Below, in pieces: positions 26,395 through 36,228 of a DNA stretch of 64,000 nucleotides (positions are counted from its first letter, which is position 1; the number at the start of each line of letters is the position of its first letter). Source of the DNA: JBCDKH01 sp964388485 (GTDB lineage Bacteria > Planctomycetota > Phycisphaerae > Tepidisphaerales > Tepidisphaeraceae). The notes under the pieces are model-generated. The model saw nothing but the letters and a program-made list of their open reading frames with translations, was not told where the DNA came from and searched no databases. The position numbers were made by a program, and so were the translations under genes. Where the stretch lies: positions 17,230 to 81,229 of the forward strand of contig CAYMAS010000013.1 in NCBI GenBank assembly GCA_964388485.1. The letters are read 5' to 3'.

Positions 26395-29184
26395 ATGGCG
26401 AAAAAAGGCCGCAAGAGCTTCTACCTCATCGACGGCCACGCCCACATCTACCGGGCCTACTTCGCCCCCTTTCGAGACCTCACCAGCCCCACCGGCGAGC
26501 CCACGAAGGCCACCTACGTCTTCACCCAGATGCTCCTGCAACTCGCAGAAGGTCGTCGGCCCGACTATCTGCTCATGGTGGTCGACTCGGGCGACGAGAC
26601 CGTCTTCCGCAAAGAGATCGACCCCAACTACAAGGCCAACCGCGAGTCGCCTCCCGACGACTTCAAGCCGCAGGAGGAACGCATCCTTCAGCTCGTCCGC
26701 GACGCCGGCATCCCGATGATCTGCAAGCCCGGCTTCGAGGCCGACGACGTCATCGCCACCATCGTCCGCCGGTACGCCGGCCTCTACGACTTCTACCTCG
26801 TCTCCAAGGACAAAGACCTCCGCCAACTCCTCGGCGACGGCGTCGTCATGCACGACCCGCAGAAGGATGAAGACTTCGACGCCGACGCCCTCGTCGCCAA
26901 AGTCGGCTACACGCCCGAGCAGGCCGTCGACGTCCAGGCGCTTATGGGCGACAACGTCGACAACGTCCCCGGCGTCCCCGGCATCGGCGAAAAGACCGCC
27001 GCCAAACTGATCAACAAATACGGCACAGCCGAGGCGGTCGTCGAGAACGCCGACAAGCTCACGCCCAAGCAGAGCGAGAACGTCCGCAACCACGGCCTCG
27101 ACAAAATCGCCGTCGCCAAGCAGCTCGTCACGCTCAAGGACGACGTCGACCTCGGCGACTTCGACCCGGCCGCGTGCGACTTCACCGGCCTCGACACACC
27201 CGCCCTTCGCGATCACCTTGACGAGCTCGGGTTCCGCAGCCTGCTGGGCAGGCTCGGCGGCAACGCGAGCCTCAAGGCAGACGCCGACGTGCCGGACAAG
27301 CCGCCGGCGAAGTACGCCCCACTCACCGGCGGCCTCTTTGATCAACACGAGAACGCCGCGGCAGGAGCTGACGGCTTCGATTACGTCAACGTCGACACGC
27401 CCGACAAGCTCGCCGATTTTGTTAAGAAGCTGGGAACACAGAGCCGTTTCGCCTTCGACACCGAGACCGACCGCCTCGGCGCCATGTCGAGCGAACTGAT
27501 CGGCATGAGCTTCAGCTGGGAAGGCCGAAGCGGCTACTACCTGCCGGTCAAAGGTCCGATGGGCGCGACAGTCTTGGACCACGACGCCGCGCTCGATGCG
27601 GTGCGTGGCGTGCTCGAAGACCCGACCATCGGCAAGATCGGGCACAACCTGAAGTACGACCAGATGGTCATGAGCCGGGCCGGCATCAAGCTGCAGGGCC
27701 AGGTCGCGGACACGATGCTGATGGCCTTCCTCATCGACGCCGGGCGGACGACGTACAAGATGGACGACCTGTCGCTCGACCTGCTGGGCCACCAGACGAT
27801 CCCGATCAAAACGCTCATCGGTACGGGAAAGAAGCAGATTTCCCTCGCTGACGTCCCCGTCGACGACGTCGCCCGCTACGCCGCCGAAGACGCGGACGTG
27901 ACGTGGCGGCTGTACGAAGTTCTGAGCGAGAAGCTCGAGAAGTACCCGCAGCTGAGGGCCCTGCACGACGACCTGGAACTGCCGCTATCGAGCATTTTGG
28001 CCAACATGGAAGAGGCCGGCATCCGGGTCGATCCGGCCGTCCTCGCCGAGCAGTCAGCGGTTCTGTTGAAGCGGATCGAGAGCTTGCGAGATCAGATCGC
28101 AGACGAGGCCGGTGGGGGTGGTGGTGAAATGAACCCAGACTCGCCCAAGCAACTGCAGGAAGTCCTCTTTGACAAAATCGGACTCAAACCGCTCCGCAAG
28201 ACTAAAACCGGCTACTCCACTGATGCCGCAACATTGGAGGTCCTCGCCGCTCAGCACCCGCTGCCGGCCCTCATCCTCGAATACCGCGGCCTCGTCAAGC
28301 TTCGGGAAACCTACCTGGAAAACCTCGCCAAGGAGATCAACCCGACCACCGGCCGCATTCATACATCGTTCAACCAGACCGGCGCCAGCACCGGCCGACT
28401 GTCGTCGAGCGATCCGAACCTGCAGAACATCCCCGTCCGCACCGACGAAGGACGACGCATCCGCCTCGCCTTCGTCGCCCCCGAAGACCACCAGCTCGTC
28501 ACCGCCGACTACTCGCAGATCGAACTTCGCTTCCTCGCCCACTTCTGCCAGGAACCCGGGCTTCTGGAGGCTTTCCGCGACGGCCAGGACATTCACCGCG
28601 CCGTCGCCAGCGACGTCTACGACACGCCGCTCGACCAGGTCACCGACGAGCAACGCCGCTACGCCAAGACGATCAACTTCGCCATCATCTACGGCGTCTC
28701 CGCCTTCGGCCTCGCTCGTCGCGTCGACGGCCTGAATCAACGCTCTGCCAAGGAACTGATCGACAACTACAAAGCGACTTATCCGCGCGTCTTCGACTTC
28801 TTCGATCAATGCATCATCGACGCCAAGAGCCGCGGCTTCGTCGAAACCATCCGCGGCCGACGCCGCCCCATTCCCGAAATCGAATCCCGCATCGCCAGCA
28901 TGCGTCAGTACGCCGAGCGGACCGCCATCAACAGTGTGATCCAAGGCTCTGCCGCCGACTTGATCAAACTCGCCATGCTCGACGTCGCCGCCGAACTTCA
29001 AAAGCAGAAGTCCCCCGCCAAGCTGCTGCTTCAGGTCCACGACGAACTCGTCTTCGAATGCCCCGCCGACGCCGTCGAATTGACCCAACAGCTCGCCACG
29101 ACGGCCATGGAGCACGCCATGGAACTCTCCGTCCCCCTCAGGGTCGACACCGGTGCCGCCCCCAATCTCGGCGAAGCCAAGTAG
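26395..29184 (+). CDS. polA: DNA polymerase I
   Basis: A 929-residue DNA polymerase I with all three domains. The 5'-3' exonuclease is residues 1-300 (LIDGHAHIYRAYFAPF, MVVDSGDETVFRKEIDPNYKAN, FEADDVIATI, MGDNVDNVPGVPGIGEKTA). The 3'-5' proofreading domain is intact: exo I FAFDTETDRLG, exo II IGHNLKYDQMV, exo III YAAEDADVTWRLYE. The polymerase has motif A TADYSQIELRFLAHFCQ, motif B RRYAKTINFAIIYGVSAFGLA and motif C LLQVHDELVFECP. ATG 26395 is used because MAKKGRKSFYLIDGH matches the normal start; it is divergent from the coiled-coil protein gene. Confidence 0.97.
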   Translation: MAKKGRKSFYLIDGHAHIYRAYFAPFRDLTSPTGEPTKATYVFTQMLLQLAEGRRPDYLLMVVDSGDETVFRKEIDPNYKANRESPPDDFKPQEERILQLVRDAGIPMICKPGFEADDVIATIVRRYAGLYDFYLVSKDKDLRQLLGDGVVMHDPQKDEDFDADALVAKVGYTPEQAVDVQALMGDNVDNVPGVPGIGEKTAAKLINKYGTAEAVVENADKLTPKQSENVRNHGLDKIAVAKQLVTLKDDVDLGDFDPAACDFTGLDTPALRDHLDELGFRSLLGRLGGNASLKADADVPDKPPAKYAPLTGGLFDQHENAAAGADGFDYVNVDTPDKLADFVKKLGTQSRFAFDTETDRLGAMSSELIGMSFSWEGRSGYYLPVKGPMGATVLDHDAALDAVRGVLEDPTIGKIGHNLKYDQMVMSRAGIKLQGQVADTMLMAFLIDAGRTTYKMDDLSLDLLGHQTIPIKTLIGTGKKQISLADVPVDDVARYAAEDADVTWRLYEVLSEKLEKYPQLRALHDDLELPLSSILANMEEAGIRVDPAVLAEQSAVLLKRIESLRDQIADEAGGGGGEMNPDSPKQLQEVLFDKIGLKPLRKTKTGYSTDAATLEVLAAQHPLPALILEYRGLVKLRETYLENLAKEINPTTGRIHTSFNQTGASTGRLSSSDPNLQNIPVRTDEGRRIRLAFVAPEDHQLVTADYSQIELRFLAHFCQEPGLLEAFRDGQDIHRAVASDVYDTPLDQVTDEQRRYAKTINFAIIYGVSAFGLARRVDGLNQRSAKELIDNYKATYPRVFDFFDQCIIDAKSRGFVETIRGRRRPIPEIESRIASMRQYAERTAINSVIQGSAADLIKLAMLDVAAELQKQKSPAKLLLQVHDELVFECPADAVELTQQLATTAMEHAMELSVPLRVDTGAAPNLGEAK

Positions 29185-29263
29185 AACCGGCTATCGCCGG
29201 TCCCCGAGCCGCTGATCGTCTTCGTCACGAGCGTTGGAAGATGTCGTAGACGCGACGCACGGC

Positions 29264-32200
29264 CTACGACTTCAGACGCAGCCGCACGCCCGACGCAGGA
29301 CGGTCGACGTCGCCCAGATCAAGCTGCTGCTTCGTGCCGATGCCGGAGCCATCGTCATCGAGAAGGCGAAGGTTCAGGCGAACGACATCATCGACGGACG
29401 AAGTGCCACTGACGTTCATGCGATACCAGCGGCGGCCGTTCTTGACGGTCGCGTCGAGCCTTTGCTCGTGCAGCGTCTGACCTTCGTCGTCGGCCAGCAC
29501 GACGAGGCACGCGTCGCCTTCGGCCGCCACGTCATCCGTCACGGCGACCGTTAGCAGGAGATCGGTTCCATCCTGCCGCAGCCAGGCGATGGCGGACAGA
29601 TCGTCCGGCCCGGCGTACCAGCGGGACTGATCCGGGTGATTCGCATGAAAATTGGTCACAGCTGCCTCGGCCAGCACCGCCAGCGGCTCGACCTCTTCGA
29701 GATCGACACGCGTCGGCATCGCCGGGATTGGCTTGACGAGGTCCAACGGCATTGACGCCCGCTCGATGATCGTGCCGTCGTCGGCGGTCAGTTCGAAGTC
29801 GATGCGGTGCGGGTCGATCCCGTCGCCCGAGGCCAGGCCGACGCCACGTTCGCCCACTATCTGGAAGTCGAACCCGCCGCTGCCGCTGTAGATGACGGCA
29901 CAGATGAGGTTCTCGCCCTCGTCCAACGGCAGGTCAAACGTGTGGCTCGCCACGCCGCCGCCTCCGTTGCCGGTGTCGAGCGTGTCATAGACGAGATCGC
30001 CGTTGACGAACCAAGCCGACCACCAGTCGGCGGTAATGCCGACGGGCAGCGTCGCTTCGCCTTCGCTCTGGATCACCGCGTACGCCACCGCCGGCCGACG
30101 CACCCGCGTGGCGGCATGCGGTTCAAGCGCTACCTTACCGGCCTCGTCGGCGGCAAGTCGGAGCACCTTCATCGCCTCGCCCGAAGCGGCAGGAAGCTCG
30201 TCGGGTATCGAGCGACGCAGCGACTCGTCCGCCAGCACCGCGTCGGCGTCGGCGTTGAGGAAGACCTTCCACCAGGTCGGTGCTTGGATCGGCCGGTTCA
30301 ACCCACCGGCAGCAATCTTGAGGACCGTTCGCCCACCCTTTACCAGCGGAAGCGCGATCGCGTCAGGCGAGACGACCAGCTCGACCGGCCCAATCGCCGT
30401 GGCCCGAAGCATCGCAGTTCGGTCGTCGCCGGGGATCGCCCGCACGTCGACCGTCACCTCGTTGGTCGCACCGGCGAGAACGCGTGCCCGCTCATGCGGC
30501 GTCGAGATCACCGGCGGCTCAATCGTCACATCGCTCCCGCCGCTGTCACGCCACGTCAGGAACGTCGCGTTCGTGCCGACCTGCCACGTAACGACATCTT
30601 CGGCCACAGCCTGGGCGGGCGAGGCGTTGCCGAAGAGGTCGCGGACCGTTGCCTGCGATGCCGAGTCACCGAGCCGCACCAGCAGGCCGTGGGTCCGCGG
30701 CTCGGTGCTGAAGGCGACCAACGTGTTGATGTCGTCGTCGCGGAAGAGGTACGCCTCGACACCCTGGGCGTCCGTCTCGACGAGGCGATCGAAGTCCGCC
30801 CCGCGAAGCCGCTGTACGAGATGGCGATACGCCAGCACACTCGGCTTGGGCTGGTAGAAGTCGCCGTCGCGGAGGCTGGTCGTCATGCCGTAGCCGCCGT
30901 CGCGTCCGCCCTCCATGAACAGGCGGAAGAAGTAGAGGCTCGGCATGCCCTGGCTCATCGCGTAGACCTGTTTCTCGACCGCCGTCCGCGCCTGCTCCAT
31001 GCGTGCCGCCGGCGAAATGGCCGCGTAGCCGCTTTCAGTCTCGAGGAACGGCTTAGCGAGTTGATCGGTCGTCGAGCCGCGCGCGTGATCGCGAACCGCC
31101 TCGATCTGTCGGACGTGAGCCGCCCGCTCTGCCTCGACGCCGGCCCCGTGCCCATGAAAAGCCCAAACGTCGACCTTGTCCGGCTCGACCAGTTCGATGA
31201 TGCGCCTCGCCCGGCGGTCGCCGACGTCGGTGTGGAAGCAGAGGCCGCCGGTCATGACGAGCGCGTCCCGCTCCGGGTCGGCAGCACGAATCGCGTCAAA
31301 GGCTTCGTGGTAGGCCTCGACGTACTGGTCCACCTCACGGCCGTAAAAGGTCGGCAGATCGGGCTCGTTGCCCAGCTCGATGAACGGCACCTGGCCCGGT
31401 CCGCTGCCGCCGTGCTCGCGAGCGATGCCCGCCAGCAGCGCGATGCGGCGTCGCTTCTCCTGCTCGTACTTCTCGCCCTGAAGTCGCCAGTCATCAGGAA
31501 ATAAGATGAAGGCCGATCGCATGTTCTGCTCCGCCAGCTCGTCCAGCAGCCGACCCACCGACGCCAGATCACGGCCGGGCTCGTCACTTCGGGCCGGCAC
31601 GCCCCGCAGGATGTCGACGCCCAACAGATCGAAGTAGCCGTTCGCCAGATCGGCCGACACATCGACCGCATCCGTGTTGGCGTGGTCGAGGCCAAACCAG
31701 TAACTCGCAACGTCCGCCGCCCGCGGCAGTTCGCGTTCACCTTCGATCACGCCCATCAGGATCGGCAGCGACGTGACCGGCCGACCCTGCGACGTCACGT
31801 CGAGGCGCGCCTCGTACGGCCCGAGCGGTGCCTCCGTCAGATCGAATGGTATCGCAAACAAACTCTCGCCCCGCGGCGGCAAGGTCGCTCGACCCGTCGC
31901 CTCGGCCACCACATCGCCGCCCTCGTGCGGCCGGACGACGAGCTTCCAATCGACCGGCAGCTCCGCCGCAGTGTGGTTCGTCAGGCCTGCGACCGCGCCG
32001 GCCGGCCCTGCTTCGAAGGCGAAGATGCCGTCGGGTGTGTCGGCCCTGATTAGTCCCGGCTCGACGAGCCGCGAAAGCCGAACGTCTTCGCCCGTGCCGC
32101 GATAGCCGATGAGGCGGACGCTCTTGAGGGCCATCAGGCCGTTGGCCCCGCCGAACCGCAGGTGTGGCCCATCACCGGCCTTGAGGTCGAAGCCGTTCAG

Positions 32201-32671
32201 CGGCACCGTGTCCCGCTTCCAGTCCTTGCTGTCGCCCCACGAGCGACCTGCTTCCCGAACGTCGCTGCCGTTGCTCAGCTCGACAATCACCCCGCCCCAG
32301 GCAGGCATGTGATACGTGTAGACGACGTCGTAAGCCGCATGCTCCGCCGCCAGGAACGCTTCGTCCGTCACCCGCAGATCGAACCGCCGGACCCACGGCT
32401 GTCGATCTCGATCCACGGCATCGCTGCCCCACGCCCGCGTCGGGCCGCTGCGGAGCTTGAGGTCCATCGGCTGCGGTCCGTCGCCGACCACGTTGAGCCC
32501 GTTCGCCTGCTTCTGGCCGTCCTCGAAGGTGATCTCGACGACATCGATGCCGCCGGACACGCGCAGGGCGTCGAGCGACTCGGTCCGCAGGTCGACCTGG
32601 GCCGACGCAAGGCAAGGCAGAATCAGCGTGAGGATCGCGACGAGGCGGACCGAGGCGGTGGAACGGGTCAT
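29264..32671 (-). CDS. Large exported glycoside-hydrolase-like protein (clan GH-A type)
   Basis: A 1135-residue protein with a signal peptide (VRLVAILTLILPCLASAQ). After N-terminal beta domains, residues about 330-650 look like a TIM barrel of clan GH-A: YWFGLDHANTDAVDVSADLANGYFDLLG style text, FIELGNEPDLPTFYG near residue 434 (NEP, likely acid/base Glu) and FLETESGY near residue 542 (likely nucleophile Glu), with LYFFRLFMEGGRDGGYG. The C-terminal 400 residues are beta-sandwich-like, including a PA14/carbohydrate-binding-like part (WWSAWFVNGDLVYDTLD and GENLICAVIYSGSGGFDFQIV). GH39-like families are the nearest guess. It is divergent from a sugar-responsive regulator at 32810. Confidence 0.8.
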   Translation of the reverse strand: MTRSTASVRLVAILTLILPCLASAQVDLRTESLDALRVSGGIDVVEITFEDGQKQANGLNVVGDGPQPMDLKLRSGPTRAWGSDAVDRDRQPWVRRFDLRVTDEAFLAAEHAAYDVVYTYHMPAWGGVIVELSNGSDVREAGRSWGDSKDWKRDTVPLNGFDLKAGDGPHLRFGGANGLMALKSVRLIGYRGTGEDVRLSRLVEPGLIRADTPDGIFAFEAGPAGAVAGLTNHTAAELPVDWKLVVRPHEGGDVVAEATGRATLPPRGESLFAIPFDLTEAPLGPYEARLDVTSQGRPVTSLPILMGVIEGERELPRAADVASYWFGLDHANTDAVDVSADLANGYFDLLGVDILRGVPARSDEPGRDLASVGRLLDELAEQNMRSAFILFPDDWRLQGEKYEQEKRRRIALLAGIAREHGGSGPGQVPFIELGNEPDLPTFYGREVDQYVEAYHEAFDAIRAADPERDALVMTGGLCFHTDVGDRRARRIIELVEPDKVDVWAFHGHGAGVEAERAAHVRQIEAVRDHARGSTTDQLAKPFLETESGYAAISPAARMEQARTAVEKQVYAMSQGMPSLYFFRLFMEGGRDGGYGMTTSLRDGDFYQPKPSVLAYRHLVQRLRGADFDRLVETDAQGVEAYLFRDDDINTLVAFSTEPRTHGLLVRLGDSASQATVRDLFGNASPAQAVAEDVVTWQVGTNATFLTWRDSGGSDVTIEPPVISTPHERARVLAGATNEVTVDVRAIPGDDRTAMLRATAIGPVELVVSPDAIALPLVKGGRTVLKIAAGGLNRPIQAPTWWKVFLNADADAVLADESLRRSIPDELPAASGEAMKVLRLAADEAGKVALEPHAATRVRRPAVAYAVIQSEGEATLPVGITADWWSAWFVNGDLVYDTLDTGNGGGGVASHTFDLPLDEGENLICAVIYSGSGGFDFQIVGERGVGLASGDGIDPHRIDFELTADDGTIIERASMPLDLVKPIPAMPTRVDLEEVEPLAVLAEAAVTNFHANHPDQSRWYAGPDDLSAIAWLRQDGTDLLLTVAVTDDVAAEGDACLVVLADDEGQTLHEQRLDATVKNGRRWYRMNVSGTSSVDDVVRLNLRLLDDDGSGIGTKQQLDLGDVDRPASGVRLRLKS

Positions 32672-32697
32672 GATGGTGAAGCGGAAATCGCTCCGGC

Positions 32698-32725
32698 AAT
32701 GTACTCTACTTGAACACGATCGCAA
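32698..32725 (-). promoter_or_regulatory. Candidate promoter for the glycoside-hydrolase-like gene
   Basis: On the minus strand TTGCGA (32725-32720) and TACATT (32703-32698) are separated by 16 bases, placing a transcript start about 20 bases before the ATG at 32671. The same TACATT with a 16-base spacer occurs on the plus strand for the regulator. Confidence 0.4.
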
Positions 32726-32774
32726 GCTGGGCCGCCGCATCTCGTTCCAGAATGAACTTTATCTGCACACCGTC

Positions 32775-32802
32775 TTGACGATGAGTCGTCTTGTTGTACA
32801 TT
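32775..32802 (+). promoter_or_regulatory. Candidate promoter with overlapping palindrome for the GntR/LacI-type regulator
   Basis: TTGACG (32775-32780), a 16-base spacer and TACATT (32797-32802) form a good sigma-70-like promoter. The palindrome GACGA-TGAG-TCGTC (32777-32790) overlaps it and is a plausible operator for autoregulation. The GTG start is only 7 bases beyond the -10 element, so the transcript would be leaderless or the real start is a later GTG (for example at 32855). Confidence 0.45.
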
Positions 32803-32809
32803 CTTCGTC

Positions 32810-34021
32810 GTGACCGCCGTCCGCGAGCCTGTCCTCAAGTCGGTCAAGCGGCCCGTGCTGCGCCCGCGGGGGCGGGCGCTGCAATATCTTCGCCAGCATC
32901 TCGGCGACACCTGGACCGTCGGCGACCAGCTCCCGCCGGAGCTCGACATCGCCGAACACCTCGGCATCGCCCGCGGCACCGTCCGGGCGGCGATGAAGGA
33001 GCTCGAAAACGAAGGCCTGCTCGCCGCCGGTCGAGGCAACGGCCGCGTGGTCCGTGCGACGCCCGACGGTCCCGCCGTCGAGCCGCCGGCCTCCCTCGCC
33101 GCCGGTCGCGTCCTGCGGGAGACCGTCGTCTTCGCCCGCGTGCCGCACACGCCCGTGGCCAACAACGGCCTGATCGTTGAACGAGCCATCTTCAACGCCT
33201 TCGCCGCCCGCGGCAATCCGGTGCTGGCCGTCGATCTCAACAACGCCGACGCCCAGGCCCTGGACCGCCTCATCGCCGGCCGACCGCTCGGACTCGTCGC
33301 CCCGCACGCCGTTGCCTTCAGCGAGGGCTGCCGCGAAAAACTTCACGCCATCGAAGCCGCCGGCATTCCCGTCGTCGTCCAAGGCGACGGCGACGAACTC
33401 GAAGCCTTCTCCCGCGTCATCAGCGACCACCGCCAAGGCATCCGCCTGCTCGTCGAGCACTTGCGCGAGCGTGGCATCGAGCGGCCGGTCCAAGTTCGCA
33501 GCATCGGCTTCGGCCCACTGCCGTACTGGGCCAAGCCGCGCTACGACGGCTTCGACGAAGACGCGGCCGACCTCGATGCCCGCATCGTCCGCGACCGCCC
33601 CGACACCTTCACCGGCGGCGAGTCGGCGGACGACGAGGCGACGTTCGACTTCCGCGTCCGCCTGATGGCCGGCCTGCTCGTCGAGCAACTGACCGGTCCC
33701 AAGCCGGCCGACGCGTTGCTGTTCGACACCGACTACCTCTGCTTCTACGCCGCCACCGCCCTGCGTCGCTTCGGGCTGGAGCCCAACGAGGACGTCCTGC
33801 TCGTCGGCTACGACGACTACTGGACCACCAGCCCGCTCCGCCGCTTCGAGCGGGCAAGCGTCGACGTCACGATCAACAAGGACGAGGAGACTGCCGGCGA
33901 AACGCTGGCCGCGTTGCTCCTCGACCGCTTGCAAACGTCGGGCGACCCACCGCCCACCGCAACCGATGGCCGCCTGCACGTGCGCCCGCCGAAGCTCGTC
34001 GTCACGCCGACGACGTTCTGA
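32810..34021 (+). CDS. GntR-type HTH regulator with LacI-like sugar-binding domain
   Basis: A 403-residue transcription factor. Residues 23-85 are a GntR winged helix (RALQYLRQHLGDTWTVGDQ, LPPELDIAEHLGIARGTVR, AMKELENEGLLAAGRGNGR). From about residue 100 it has a periplasmic-binding-protein-like effector domain of the LacI type (LGLVAPHAVAFSEGCREKL, AAGIPVVVQGD, ALLFDTDYLCFYAATALRRFGL, DVLLVGYDDYWTTSPL, RASVDVTINKDEETAGETL). AraR is the known example of this fusion. It probably senses a sugar and controls the divergent glycoside-hydrolase-like gene and itself. The start is GTG 32810; a downstream GTG is possible. Confidence 0.88.
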   Translation: MTAVREPVLKSVKRPVLRPRGRALQYLRQHLGDTWTVGDQLPPELDIAEHLGIARGTVRAAMKELENEGLLAAGRGNGRVVRATPDGPAVEPPASLAAGRVLRETVVFARVPHTPVANNGLIVERAIFNAFAARGNPVLAVDLNNADAQALDRLIAGRPLGLVAPHAVAFSEGCREKLHAIEAAGIPVVVQGDGDELEAFSRVISDHRQGIRLLVEHLRERGIERPVQVRSIGFGPLPYWAKPRYDGFDEDAADLDARIVRDRPDTFTGGESADDEATFDFRVRLMAGLLVEQLTGPKPADALLFDTDYLCFYAATALRRFGLEPNEDVLLVGYDDYWTTSPLRRFERASVDVTINKDEETAGETLAALLLDRLQTSGDPPPTATDGRLHVRPPKLVVTPTTF

Positions 34022-34053
34022 CCTTTACTCATCCCACTCTCGGAGGAGAACCC

Positions 34054-34716
34054 ATGCCCACGTCCCTGATCAACCTCACCGCCGCCGCTTTGGCGAGCAC
34101 CGTCCTTGCCGTTCCCGCTGCCGAAGCCGCCTTCATCGACACCTTCGACACGACCGTCAACATCGACCCGCGCGACAACCGCAGTGACGCCACCGTCTCG
34201 GGCAGCGTCGTCTCGTTGACGCTGAACAACAACTTCCCGCTCACGCAAGCGGGCAGTGCCGAGTCGGTCGTCGACTACTTCGTCGGGGCCGAGGCGAGCA
34301 CGTTCAACGCCAACAACCCGGGCGCGACCACCTTCAGCCTCGCCAATGAAAGCGTCTTCGAAACGGTCGGCCTGTCCTTCATCAACCCGGATGGCGAAGA
34401 CGACATCCGTCTCATCATCCGCGCGTTCTTTTACGACGCCAGCAACTCATTCGTCGGCCCCGCGGCGATCCTTCGCCCGGCCAACGCGTTCCAGGACGAG
34501 ACGGACATCTCCGTCGACGTCAGCACCGTCGCGCCGACCACGGCAGTCGGCTACACGCTCGGCCTCTCGCTCATCAAGCCCGGCGGCGGTGCCGTCGCAG
34601 AGCTCGGCGACGGCGTCAGCTTCGACACCTTCAGCTTCACCGCCATCCCCGAGCCCACCAGCGCCGCCGCCCTTGGCCTGCTCGGCCTGACCGCCCTGCG
34701 TCGCCGTCGCGCCTGA
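34054..34716 (+). CDS. PEP-CTERM secreted protein
   Basis: A 220-residue exported protein with a signal peptide (LINLTAAALASTVLAVPAAEAA) and a C-terminal PEP-CTERM sorting signal: IPEPTSAAALGLLGLTALRRRRA, that is Pro-Glu-Pro, a hydrophobic helix and an Arg-rich end. PEP-CTERM proteins are handled by exosortase and are associated with extracellular polysaccharide. The middle is beta-rich (FETVGLSFINPDGEDDIRLII). A GGAGGAG ribosome site precedes the ATG. It lies 32 bases after the regulator and 24 before the next gene, probably one operon. Confidence 0.88.
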   Translation: MPTSLINLTAAALASTVLAVPAAEAAFIDTFDTTVNIDPRDNRSDATVSGSVVSLTLNNNFPLTQAGSAESVVDYFVGAEASTFNANNPGATTFSLANESVFETVGLSFINPDGEDDIRLIIRAFFYDASNSFVGPAAILRPANAFQDETDISVDVSTVAPTTAVGYTLGLSLIKPGGGAVAELGDGVSFDTFSFTAIPEPTSAAALGLLGLTALRRRRA

Positions 34717-34740
34717 ACCCACCATCCTGAGGAGGCACTC

Positions 34741-35232
34741 ATGTTCACCCAACTTCTGATGCTCGCCGCCGTCGCCGCATCGCCGACGATGGTCGACCCG
34801 CTCGACGAGACGACCGGCTTCTTCCAGCTCAGCCCGACGGCCGTCGTCGACGTCGACGACGGCAAGGTCATCCTCAAGAAGAGCGAGCCCGCCAGCGACG
34901 CCTTCGCCCGCTGGGGCCATCCGCGGCACCAAGCGATCCCTTTCGGCCCCGACGCCGGCAGCCGCCTCGAAATCAACGTCGCCGAACTCCGCGGCGGCGC
35001 GACGCTTCAGGTTCGTGTCCAGCTCATCGACGCCGACGACGGCGACCTCGGCTACGTCCCGTGGATCGACGGCCGCGACACGCCCGGCACGCTCGTCCTC
35101 GAAGACCTCGCCGCCCTCGCCGCCGAGCACGAGGTCGAGAACGCCGCCAGCTTCCGCCTCCTGTTCCGTCACACCGGCAAGCCCGGCGGTGCCATCGTCC
35201 TCGACGAGATCCGACTACTTAAGTCGGAGTAA
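34741..35232 (+). CDS. Hypothetical exported beta-sandwich-like protein
   Basis: A 163-residue protein with a short N-terminal hydrophobic stretch (MFTQLLMLAAVAASPTM) that is likely a signal peptide, then a beta-rich body (GSRLEINVAELRGGATLQVRVQLIDADDGDLGYVPW and ASFRLLFRHTGKPGGAIVLDEIRLL). The fold pattern resembles carbohydrate-binding or sugar-hydrolase accessory modules, which would fit the neighbouring genes, but this is a guess. GAGGAGGC precedes the ATG. It sits in the same transcription unit as the PEP-CTERM gene. Confidence 0.65.
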   Translation: MFTQLLMLAAVAASPTMVDPLDETTGFFQLSPTAVVDVDDGKVILKKSEPASDAFARWGHPRHQAIPFGPDAGSRLEINVAELRGGATLQVRVQLIDADDGDLGYVPWIDGRDTPGTLVLEDLAALAAEHEVENAASFRLLFRHTGKPGGAIVLDEIRLLKSE

Positions 35233-35311
35233 CTCGATCCTCTTCGGCCGGCTCGCGACGGAAACGCCGCGGGTTGGCATTCTGATTCCCGTTTCTCCCA
35301 AGGAGGTTGGC

Positions 35312-36154
35312 ATGTCATGGACTCGCACCGCTCGTTCGCCCGGCTTCACGCTGGTCGAACTGCTCGTCGTCATCGGCATCATCGCGATCCTGATCGGCAT
35401 ACTGCTGCCGACGCTCTCGCGGGCACGAACCTCGGCACAGACAAGCGTCTGCCTCTCCAACCAACGCCAGCTCGGCACCGCAGCCATGATGTATGCTGCC
35501 GACTACGACCTGGCCATGATCGGCTGGAGCAACGCGTTCGGGGCTGGCAACCTCGAACCAACCGAAGACTGGACCAACACCCTCAGCCCCTACGTCGGCC
35601 AGCAAGACGAAGCCGGCTGGATCGCCTGGGGCTTCCCCGGCGACGCCGATGCCAGTCGACGCAACGACCGCATCGACATCTACCTCTGCCCGTCCGACGC
35701 GAACGTTTCGACGGACGCGATGAACCCCTTCTGGCTCGAACGACGACCCGTCACCTACGCCGTCCCCTTCGTCGCCGCGAGCAGCCAGACCACCTGGTTC
35801 CATCCGGCCTTTCCGCGCATCACGAGTTGGACCGCGGTCGAGTTCCCGATGCTGACCGACATCGTCCCCGCCGCCGAGTCCGGTGCGCTCAACGGCTAGC
35901 AGTGGTACTTCCGCGTCATCGCCGACGATGCCGCCTACGCGGCCGATCCCGACTTCGTGCCGCCAAACGTCGCCTTCCGCCACGGCAACACCGGCGGCCC
36001 GGACGACGGCCTCTTCTACCGCAACGACAACGCTCAGGCCGTCACCGCCTTCCTCGACGGCCACGCCAAAGCCGTCTACCGAAGCGACTTCTCCGACTTC
36101 AACATGAGCCAAGCCAATCGAGACGCGATCAAGCGGCTCAAGCTGCATAAGTGA
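35312..36154 (+). pseudogene. Pseudopilin-type secretion protein interrupted by an in-frame TAG
   Basis: A prepilin-type N-terminal cleavage/methylation domain protein (RSPGFTLVELLVVIGIIAIL with the G|F cleavage site and conserved Glu, then SRARTSAQTSVCLSNQRQLG), typical of the very large planctomycete family of type II secretion/pseudopilin-like proteins. Translation from ATG 35312 (strong AGGAGG) reaches TAG at 35897-35899. The same frame then continues QWYFRVIADDAAYAADPDFVPP and VAFRHGNTGG to AFLDGHAKAVY and stops at 36154, which is the family's C-terminal H-to-DG region. One base change (for example CAG or TGG to TAG) would restore a 280-residue protein. Confidence 0.85.
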
Positions 36155-36228
36155 AGACGCTCCATCAATATCACATCTTCTACAGAACGTCCGAAACTCC
36201 GTAGAGCCGTTTACCTCCGATCTCCGCT

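Noticed and set aside
29186..29201. Terminator between polA and the glycoside-hydrolase-like gene
   Set aside because: Only a 6-bp stem (ACCGGC/GCCGGT) with no T tract.
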